Of a stretch of DNA of 6,341 nt, positions 1-5,613 are shown piece after piece. The DNA comes from Pseudomonadota bacterium (lineage in GTDB: Bacteria > Myxococcota_A > Polyangia > Polyangiales > Sandaracinaceae). Within the stretch, counting starts at the first letter, position 1. Every line of letters starts with the position of its first letter. Location: positions 1-6,341 of the forward strand of contig JAEZBP010000471.1 in assembly GCA_023427125.1 (NCBI GenBank), in the 5' to 3' direction. The notes under the pieces are model-generated. The model saw only the letters and a list, made by a program, of their open reading frames with translations. It did not search any database and had not been told where the DNA came from. Position numbers and translations under genes: made by a program.

Positions 1-24
1 TCCAAAGGGAGCGCAGCGGAGTGA
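1..24 (+). CDS. Possible 3' end of an upstream gene (partial)
   Basis: The first seven codons read Ser-Lys-Gly-Ser-Ala-Ala-Glu and end at TGA (22-24). A second in-frame stop, TAG, follows at 28-30, and a strong hairpin begins at 32. A stop, a back-up stop and a hairpin in this order are what the end of a plus-strand gene normally looks like. Seven residues are too few to identify a product, and the frame could be open by chance, so this is a weak call that rests mainly on the hairpin. Confidence 0.25.
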   Translation, partial: SKGSAAE

Positions 25-31
25 CGGTAGG

Positions 32-61
32 CCGACGCCTGCTGCCGTTTGCAGGTGTCGG
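32..61 (+). terminator. Strong hairpin, probable terminator of the upstream gene
   Basis: Bases 32-42 (CCGACGCCTGC) pair with bases 51-61 (GCAGGTGTCGG) to form an 11-bp stem with one G-U wobble and an 8-base loop (43-50). It begins 7 bases after a TGA stop. No T-tract follows on the plus strand, so it is not a textbook intrinsic terminator, but T-poor hairpins are common at gene ends in high-GC bacteria. It could instead be a processing or stabilising structure. Confidence 0.5.
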
Positions 62-257
62 GATGCCGTCACGCCGCGGAGCGACCGAATGATCGTCGTG
101 CGGAGGCGGTTCGCCCCCGGATGGCGAGCCCCTCCGATCGCACGCAGACTCTGGGCATGGTTCGTGCGCCTCATCCCCGCGGTCGCGAGCTCGACGCTGC
201 GCTCGCCGACCTGCTGACGAGGGATGTGCGCGGGTGACTCGGAGAGCTAGCGCCGCG

Positions 258-1286
258 ATGAAGGCTGGGCCGCCGCGTCAGTCGGCGCTGTGGCTGTGGG
301 CGTCGGTGTCCGCGGGCGTGCACATCGCGATCTTCCTCGGGTTCGGCGCGATGGGCGCCGGGCTCTTCAGCGGGGCGGGCCTGCGCGACGGAGACGGCTT
401 CGGAGGGACGTCGATCTCGTTCGAGATCGCCGGGCCGGAGGACGCGCTGCCCCAGGGGGGCATGCCCGGCGGGTACCAGGAGCCCATCCCCGAGGCGCAG
501 CTGGAGGAGCAGGCCGCCTCGGCAGAGACCCAGACCCAGGCCTCGCTGCAAGGCGAGCTGCCGGTTCGGGCCGAGGAGCCGCCCGAGCAGGCCTCTCGCG
601 AGGTGCAGCGCGAGCAGGAGCCGCGGCGGGCAGAGAGCGCGCGAGAGGAGCGGCAGCCGCAGCCTGGGCGGGATCTCCCCGAGCGCGGGGATCCACGCGA
701 AGAGACGGTCGCCGCCGCCGGCGGCTCGGAGTCGCCGGCCGGCACCGGCGCAGACGACTCGACGGCGGGCGCGCCGGCCGGCGATCCCGCGTCGATCATC
801 CTCGGCTCTGCGGGCGCGCTCGGCGACTCGGTCGCCGCGCGGCGCGCGCTCCTGCCCAACGGCGGGGTGTGCAGCGATCCCGTCGCGGGGGTGTGGCGCG
901 CGCAGAAGTATCGCGGCTCCGATCGCACGTGGGTGCGCTTCATCCTCCGCATCCGGCGCGACGGCGACGCGCTCTCGGGCTCGATCACGAGCCGGATCTG
1001 GAGCGGCAACCCCAGCAGCCCGCAGCCGGGGCAGTGCACCGCCTTCGGCTTCGACCACACCTGGCGCATGGATGGCCGCGGCAGCGTCGACGGGAACACG
1101 GTGCAGTTCGGATCACGAACCGCGCGGCTGGTCGAGGCCCAATGCCCCTCGCGCGACGCGCGCTACGCCCCCGACAATTTCACGGGCACGATCGAGCCGC
1201 TCAGCGAGACGTTCCGGACGACCAACAACGACGGCGCGTTCGACATCGACGAGCCGTACACCTTCCGGCGCATCTCCTGCGAGTGA
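258..1286 (+). CDS. TonB-like single-pass membrane protein with a C-terminal Cys-containing beta-rich domain
   Basis: This is an envelope protein of unknown function. Residue numbers here count from an alternative GTG start at 234. A short basic N-terminus is followed by one hydrophobic helix (about 18-41), then a Gly-rich segment. A low-complexity stalk rich in Glu, Gln, Pro, Ala and Arg follows (about 80-185). The C-terminal domain (about 208-350) has four Cys (213, 268, 304, 349) and alternating hydrophobic strands around 'RFILRIRRDGDALSGSI', which suggests a periplasmic beta-barrel or sandwich with two disulfides. The front resembles TonB or other proteins that span the periplasm on a proline-rich arm, but no TonB C-terminal domain is seen, so I do not call it TonB. 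ATG 258 has GGAG at 241-244, a rather long 13-base spacing. GTG 234, with GAGG at 219-222, would add eight residues and is nearly as good. The gene is followed in the same direction, after 75 bases, by a lipoprotein gene. Confidence 0.8.
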   Translation: MKAGPPRQSALWLWASVSAGVHIAIFLGFGAMGAGLFSGAGLRDGDGFGGTSISFEIAGPEDALPQGGMPGGYQEPIPEAQLEEQAASAETQTQASLQGELPVRAEEPPEQASREVQREQEPRRAESAREERQPQPGRDLPERGDPREETVAAAGGSESPAGTGADDSTAGAPAGDPASIILGSAGALGDSVAARRALLPNGGVCSDPVAGVWRAQKYRGSDRTWVRFILRIRRDGDALSGSITSRIWSGNPSSPQPGQCTAFGFDHTWRMDGRGSVDGNTVQFGSRTARLVEAQCPSRDARYAPDNFTGTIEPLSETFRTTNNDGAFDIDEPYTFRRISCE

Positions 1287-1361
1287 CCGCGTGCGCGCCC
1301 GAGGTCGTCGCGTCCCACCCAACGCTCCCCACGGCTTTCGTCCTGTGCCACCCTCCGCGGG

Positions 1362-2084
1362 ATGCGAATCGCTGAGCTTGGATGGTTGGGATCGTTCCTC
1401 GTGGTCGCGGGCTGTGTCGACACGGAGCCGCCGGACGACACGCTCGTGATCGAGGGGCGTTGGACGGGGACGCTGGAGACCGGGTACCTCCCCTCGGGCT
1501 CGTCACGTATCGTCGTCGACGTCGAGCATGCTCAGATCGGCGAGCCGGTCGTGGCGAGCGTGATCTTCGGCGAGGACGGCCCGCCCGCGCCGCCGACCGA
1601 CCCCGACCTGGGCTGGCCGGCCGGGATCGACCCTCAGCTCGACGCCACCGCGGTCGCCGACGGCTTCGTCTACCCCTCGCTCGAAGGGACCCGGACCGGG
1701 AGCCGGATCAGTGTCGAGGTCGCCGTCACCGATCTGTGGGCGCCCTGGTGTGAGCTCCAGACGCCGGTCGCGATCGCGGAGACCAGCGACGAGGCCCAGT
1801 GCCTCCCGAACCGGCCTTGGAACGCCTCGCCCTTCGACTGCTACGTCGAAGGGGAGGGCGACGACCCCATGCTCTCGGTGGACTGCCTGAAGCTCACGCT
1901 CTGCCGTCGCACCCGCGTCTGCACCTGCAGCCTCGCCGAGGGCTGCAGCCCCTCGCGCACCGGCCTGACGATGCGCCTCGACCTCACGATCGAGGGCGAC
2001 GAGGCGGTGGGCACGATCCGCTGGACCAGCGAGGACCTCGACGTCGGCACTCAGATGGTCCGAGTCGGTCTCACCCGGAGCTGA
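1362..2084 (+). CDS. Cysteine-rich putative lipoprotein, function unknown
   Basis: The 240-residue product begins with a short hydrophobic signal ending in the lipobox VAGC, with Cys18 as the predicted lipidated residue. The n-region is weak (only Arg2, with Glu5 close by). The mature part carries eight further Cys (130, 147, 160, 175, 181, 187, 189, 195) clustered in the second half, an even number consistent with four disulfides. 'EGRWTGTLE' (31-39) near the front and 'RLDLTIEGDEAVGTI' (205-219) near the end look like strands of a lipocalin-like or other small beta-barrel; this is an impression of fold, not a family match. No catalytic motif is visible. ATG 1362 places the signal peptide correctly, although no clear Shine-Dalgarno precedes it. 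It lies 75 bases after the membrane-protein gene in the same direction and may share its transcript. It converges on the large minus-strand gene. Confidence 0.8.
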   Translation: MRIAELGWLGSFLVVAGCVDTEPPDDTLVIEGRWTGTLETGYLPSGSSRIVVDVEHAQIGEPVVASVIFGEDGPPAPPTDPDLGWPAGIDPQLDATAVADGFVYPSLEGTRTGSRISVEVAVTDLWAPWCELQTPVAIAETSDEAQCLPNRPWNASPFDCYVEGEGDDPMLSVDCLKLTLCRRTRVCTCSLAEGCSPSRTGLTMRLDLTIEGDEAVGTIRWTSEDLDVGTQMVRVGLTRS

Positions 2085-2105
2085 GGCGAGCCTTGGGGCT
2101 GAGGC

Positions 2106-2147
2106 GGGGGCTGCGCCGCGCCGCTCGGCGGCGACCACGCAGCCCTC
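2106..2147. terminator. GC-rich hairpin between convergent genes, possible bidirectional terminator
   Basis: GGGCTGCG (2108-2115) is perfectly complementary to CGCAGCCC (2138-2145), and the stem can be extended by a G-U pair and a G-C pair to 2106/2147. The enclosed 22 bases contain a second short inverted repeat (CGCC 2119-2122 with GGCG 2127-2130). The structure lies in the 71-base gap between two converging stop codons (2084 and 2156), where a terminator serving both strands is expected. There is no T-tract on either side. Confidence 0.45.
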
Positions 2148-2155
2148 ATGCGAAG

Positions 2156-5100
2156 TCAGGGGGTCGTCGGGTAGGTGAACGTGATGTCGAAGGCACCACC
2201 CGGGAACGACACGCCGGAGCCCGGCGTGTTGAACCCGCGCACGCCCAGGATGCGGATGACGTCCGACGTGCCCGTGTTCGTGAGCGTCAGGGTCTCGACA
2301 CCGCCCGTGTTGTTGCCGTCGACGGAGCCGGTGCAATCGGTGTCGCCGCACATCGCCTGCTCGAAGAGAACGAGGTCCACGGTGGTGGCAGGGGTCGCAC
2401 GTACCGTGACCGGTCCTCCTCCGGCGGGCACGGTCACCGCATAGTACAGCGCCCTAGTGCTGCTCCCAGCGCGGCAGTCGATCCCCGTTGGCCTCGGCCC
2501 ACCATTCTCGGTGTTCTCGCCCATGATCGTCCTGGTCCCGGTGATCAGGGTCGCGGTCTCGCACGAGGCGTTCTCCACGTAGGTGAACGCGATGCCGAAG
2601 GTCGGCGGCGCGGTCGGCGTGCCAGACGCACGGACGCCGATGATCCTCGTCACCTCCGTTGTGCCCTCGAGGTTCGAGAGCGCCAGTCGCTCGGGAGCTG
2701 TGTCGGTCGACGTGATGCAGTTGGTCTCACCGCACGCCGCCTGCTCGAACAGCACGATGTTTCCCGTCGTCGTGGTGGTCACGCTGACCACCTGGCCGAC
2801 CGGGATCGTCACGGCGTAGTAGAGCGCCCTAGCGCCGGCGCTCGTGCCGCAGTTCGCGCCGCCTGGACGTGGTCCACCGGCCCCGGTGTCCTCGCCACTG
2901 AACATGGTGTCTGCGGTGACGGGAGTCGCGTTCGTGCAGGAGGCGTTCGGCGCGAAGGTCGGCGTCGAGTAGGTGAACTGGATGTCGTAGGTGGGCGCCG
3001 GGCTGGTCGCCTCCAATGACGCGCGAACGCCGACGATGCGAGTCACCGCCATCGCCTCCGGGTTCAGGAGATTCAGCGTGGCGGCTGTCGAGCTCGACGC
3101 CGAGCCCGTGCAGGTCGTGTTACCACACGCCGCCTGCTCGAAGAGCACGATGGTGCCCCCCATCGGCGTGGCGTTCACCGCCACCGCCTGCCCGGCGGGG
3201 ATCGAGACGGCGTAGTAGAGGGCCTTGAAGCCGGTGCCGCTCCCACAACTGGTCCCGCCGATCCCGGGACGCGGACCGCCGAGTCCGGTGTCCTGCCCCG
3301 TGATGGTCGCGTCGGCGGTGACCGGAGTCGCCGCGTCACACGAGGCGTTCGCCGCGAACGTCGGCGTGGAGTAGGTAAAGGTCGCCTCGTAGACCGGCGA
3401 GGTGCCAGTCGTGGAGGCGCGAATGCCGACGATGCGCGTCACCGCTGACGAACCGGGGTTCAGGAGGGTCAAGGTCGAGGACGCGGAGGCAGCGCAATCG
3501 GTGTCGCTACACGCCGCCTGCTCGAAGACCACGACGCTGCCGCCGGTGCTGGTCGTCGTCACTTCGACCGCTTCGCCCGCCGGGATCGTGACGCTGTAGT
3601 AGAGGGCCTTGGTGCCGCCGGTGCCACAGTTGGCGCCGGTCGCCCGCGGGCCCCCGTTCCTCGTGTTCTCACCGGTGAAGGTGGTCGTCGCCGTGACCGG
3701 CCTGGCGCCGGGGCAGACCGCGTTGGCCGCCGGCTCGTGATAGGTGAACTCGATGTTGAAGGGTCCACCCGGGTCGTCGCTGTCCCAGCTTCGCACCCCG
3801 AGGATTCGGGTCACGTCTGTGGTGCCTTCGGCGTTGGAGAGGGTGATTCGCTCGGTCGTGGAGGTCGTGTCCACGAATCGTGCGCAGGCGGTGTCGGCGC
3901 ACGCTGCAAGCTCGAAGAGCACGAGGTCCACACTGCCCGAGAAGCTCGCCAGGACATCGACCTCGACGCCGGCTGGGATGGTGACCGAGTAGTAGAGCGC
4001 CTTGTTGCCACTGCCACTGCCGCAGCTGGACGAGGGCCGAGGCCCGCCCTCCTCGGTGTTCGCCCCCATGATGGTCGTCGTCGAGGTGATCTCCGTGGCG
4101 GTGGTACAGATGGCGTTGTCAGCGACGACCGGCGTCGAGTAGGTGAACGCGATGTCGTAGATACCACCGGCAAGCGTCCCGGTGCCCCAACCCCGCACTC
4201 CGACGATACGCGTCAGGGCCGAAGAGCTGCCGACGTTGGAGATCGTGAAACGCTCCGGCGATCCGATAGTGTCGGCCAACTGGGTGCAGCTGGTGTCGCC
4301 GCAGGCCTCTTGCGCGAAGAGCACGAGGTCTCCGCTGGCGAAGCTTGCCTCCACCACGACCTGGTCTCCGGGGGGGATGGTCACGGCGTAGTACAGCGCC
4401 TTGTTGTTGGTGCCAGTGCCGCAGCCGTCGCCCATCGGCCGCGGTCCGCCGTCCTCGGAGTTTTGTCCCGTGATGACGGTATCGCCGGTCACGGGCGTGG
4501 CCGTCGCGCAGGTGTCGTTGAACAGGCGACACACTCCGGCGAAGCACCTCTCGCCGGTTGCGCACGAGGCGTCGCAGGCGCCGCAGTGCGAGGCGCTGGT
4601 GTCGAGGTCAGCGCACTCGGCGCCGCACTCCATCGTCCCGGCCGCGCAGACACAGACGCCGTCCGAGCACATCCCGGCGGGGCCACAGTCGACCCCACAG
4701 CCGCCGCAGTTGCGCGGATCACCGCTGAAGTTGACGCAGGTGCTGCCGCAGTTGTCGAAGCCGGGCAGGCAATCGCACGCGCCGTCCGTGCAGCTCTCGC
4801 CCGGGCCGCAGGTGTTGCCGCAGGCGCCGCAGTGCAGGCGGCTGGTGTCCGTGTCCGTGCAGCGCGCGGGCGTGCCGCAGGCGGAGAGCCCGGTGCCGCA
4901 GCTCGAGCAGGCCCCCGCCGTGCACACGCCGTCGGCGCCACAGGAGTTGAGGCAGGCGCCGCAGTTGTTCGCGTCGGTCGACGGATCGGTGCAGACACCG
5001 CTGCAGTTCACCTGCCCGGCCGGGCAGGCGCAGCGCCCCTCCTCGCAGATCGCGCCCCCCGCGCAGCGGGTGCCGCACCCGCCACAGTTCATCGGATCGC

Positions 5101-5593
5101 TGTCGGTGGTCGCGCACACGAAGCGCGGACCCTCCACCTCGTGGTTTGCGCACCGCACGGCGGGCTCGTCGCATTCGACGACGCACGACCCGTCCTGGCA
5201 GCTCTCCGCCGCACCGCAGGCGTTGCCGCAGGAGCCGCAGTTCATGACGTCGGTCGACGGGTCGGCGCAGAGGCCGTCGCAGCCGAGCATCGGGGCCTCA
5301 CAGTCGCAGCGGCCGAGCGCGCAGGTGACCCCGCTGGGGCAGACGTTGCCGCAGCTGCCGCAGTTCTGCGAGTCGGAGACGACGTTGGCGCAGACGCCGC
5401 CGCCGCAGGCGATCATGCCGACCTCACACGTCTGCTCCGAGCCGGCGTCCTGCCGCGGGATCGACCCGTCGGGTGCGACGATCCTCGCGTCTTCAGGGAT
5501 GAGCGGGGGGGTGGTCCCGGTGTCGCATCCGCTCGTGACGACGAAGAGCGCGCCGAGGAGGAGGGCGAAGCGAGGACGAAGCTGGAGTTCCAT
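2156..5593 (-). CDS. Large modular lipoprotein: 7 Cys-rich modules plus 6 beta-sandwich repeats
   Basis: The 1145-residue product has a signal peptide (1-22) with lipobox VTSG/C and predicted lipidated Cys23 followed by Asp at +2. A D/P/T-rich linker runs to about 55. Residues 56-355 hold seven tandem Cys modules; residues 359-1145 hold six repeats of 124-138 residues, each with four conserved Cys. Apart from Cys23 there are 80 Cys, all in the two arrays, so all could be paired. The beta repeats, with 'ALYYAVTIPAG' and 'DLVLFEQAAC' strands, resemble bacterial pre-peptidase C-terminal (PPC) domains; that is inference from motif pattern. No protease or other catalytic motif is seen. A role in surface binding, adhesion or structure is the most that can be suggested. 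ATG 5593 is chosen because AGGAG (5601-5605) lies 7 bases upstream and the signal peptide follows at once. ATG 5599 is only 1 base from the AGGAG, and a longer reading to 5806 would overlap the upstream gene. The upstream gene ends 20 bases earlier, so the two form an operon. Confidence 0.92.
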   Translation of the reverse strand: MELQLRPRFALLLGALFVVTSGCDTGTTPPLIPEDARIVAPDGSIPRQDAGSEQTCEVGMIACGGGVCANVVSDSQNCGSCGNVCPSGVTCALGRCDCEAPMLGCDGLCADPSTDVMNCGSCGNACGAAESCQDGSCVVECDEPAVRCANHEVEGPRFVCATTDSDPMNCGGCGTRCAGGAICEEGRCACPAGQVNCSGVCTDPSTDANNCGACLNSCGADGVCTAGACSSCGTGLSACGTPARCTDTDTSRLHCGACGNTCGPGESCTDGACDCLPGFDNCGSTCVNFSGDPRNCGGCGVDCGPAGMCSDGVCVCAAGTMECGAECADLDTSASHCGACDASCATGERCFAGVCRLFNDTCATATPVTGDTVITGQNSEDGGPRPMGDGCGTGTNNKALYYAVTIPPGDQVVVEASFASGDLVLFAQEACGDTSCTQLADTIGSPERFTISNVGSSSALTRIVGVRGWGTGTLAGGIYDIAFTYSTPVVADNAICTTATEITSTTTIMGANTEEGGPRPSSSCGSGSGNKALYYSVTIPAGVEVDVLASFSGSVDLVLFELAACADTACARFVDTTSTTERITLSNAEGTTDVTRILGVRSWDSDDPGGPFNIEFTYHEPAANAVCPGARPVTATTTFTGENTRNGGPRATGANCGTGGTKALYYSVTIPAGEAVEVTTTSTGGSVVVFEQAACSDTDCAASASSTLTLLNPGSSAVTRIVGIRASTTGTSPVYEATFTYSTPTFAANASCDAATPVTADATITGQDTGLGGPRPGIGGTSCGSGTGFKALYYAVSIPAGQAVAVNATPMGGTIVLFEQAACGNTTCTGSASSSTAATLNLLNPEAMAVTRIVGVRASLEATSPAPTYDIQFTYSTPTFAPNASCTNATPVTADTMFSGEDTGAGGPRPGGANCGTSAGARALYYAVTIPVGQVVSVTTTTTGNIVLFEQAACGETNCITSTDTAPERLALSNLEGTTEVTRIIGVRASGTPTAPPTFGIAFTYVENASCETATLITGTRTIMGENTENGGPRPTGIDCRAGSSTRALYYAVTVPAGGGPVTVRATPATTVDLVLFEQAMCGDTDCTGSVDGNNTGGVETLTLTNTGTSDVIRILGVRGFNTPGSGVSFPGGAFDITFTYPTTP
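2159..4519 (-). repeat. Six tandem PPC-like beta-sandwich repeats in the large lipoprotein
   Basis: In protein order the units are residues 359-491, 492-623, 624-747, 748-881, 882-1007 and 1008-1145. In DNA they begin at about 4519, 4120, 3724, 3352, 2950 and 2572. Each contains, in order: an N-terminal Cys in 'NAxCxxATPVT'; a turn 'GxNTxxGGPRP'; a second Cys in 'CGxG'; strands 'ALYYxVTIPAG' and 'LVLFEQAAC'; a Cys pair spaced C-x4-C; 'TRIVGVRA'; and a closing 'FTY'. All 24 Cys are conserved. The units are clearly homologous but diverged. Confidence 0.9.
4529..5428 (-). repeat. Seven tandem cysteine-rich modules in the large lipoprotein
   Basis: Residues 56-355 contain 56 Cys in units of about 42 residues. 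The usual spacing is C-x3-C-x9-C-x2-C-x3-C-x5-C-x4-C-x-C, with the core 'DxxNCGxCGxxC'. Unit 3 is longer because 11 residues replace the first x3 (148 to 160). Unit 7 lacks the last Cys of the pattern. Regular small loops packed with Cys imply a rigid, disulfide-bonded rod outside the cytoplasm. Modules of this kind are common in myxobacterial surface proteins; their function is not established. Confidence 0.9.
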
Positions 5594-5600
5594 GTGCATG

Positions 5601-5605
5601 CTCCT
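5601..5605 (-). promoter_or_regulatory. Ribosome binding site that fixes the start of the large lipoprotein gene
   Basis: AGGAG reads on the minus strand from 5605 to 5601. It is 7 bases before ATG 5593 and only 1 base before ATG 5599, which favours 5593. It sits in the 20-base gap after the stop codon of the upstream gene, so ribosomes finishing that gene could re-initiate here. Confidence 0.75.
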
Positions 5606-5613
5606 GGAGCCAT

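Noticed and set aside
171..1099. Two long minus-strand frames (171-1058 and 278-1099) opposite the membrane-protein gene
   Set aside because: Both are Arg/Pro/Ala/Ser-rich without motifs. The plus-strand reading gives a coherent helix, stalk and Cys domain.
1287..1361. A promoter or terminator in the gap between the two plus-strand genes
   Set aside because: No -35/-10 pair, hairpin of useful strength or T-tract could be read in these 75 C-rich bases.
1799..3019. A 406-codon plus-strand frame spanning the convergent gap
   Set aside because: It overlaps the end of the lipoprotein gene out of frame and then runs antisense to the large gene; the product is Arg/Gly/Ala-rich noise.
2159..4519. 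The six DNA repeats as a mobile or CRISPR-type array
   Set aside because: The units are in-frame, ~370-415 bases long, diverged at synonymous and non-synonymous sites, and explained as protein domain duplications.
4529..5428. A eukaryote-like EGF or Stig1-type identity for the Cys modules, or an enzyme label
   Set aside because: Spacing and composition resemble such small disulfide domains only loosely. From memory, myxobacterial proteins with these modules have sometimes carried wrong enzyme names in databases. Nothing catalytic is visible, so no such label is given.
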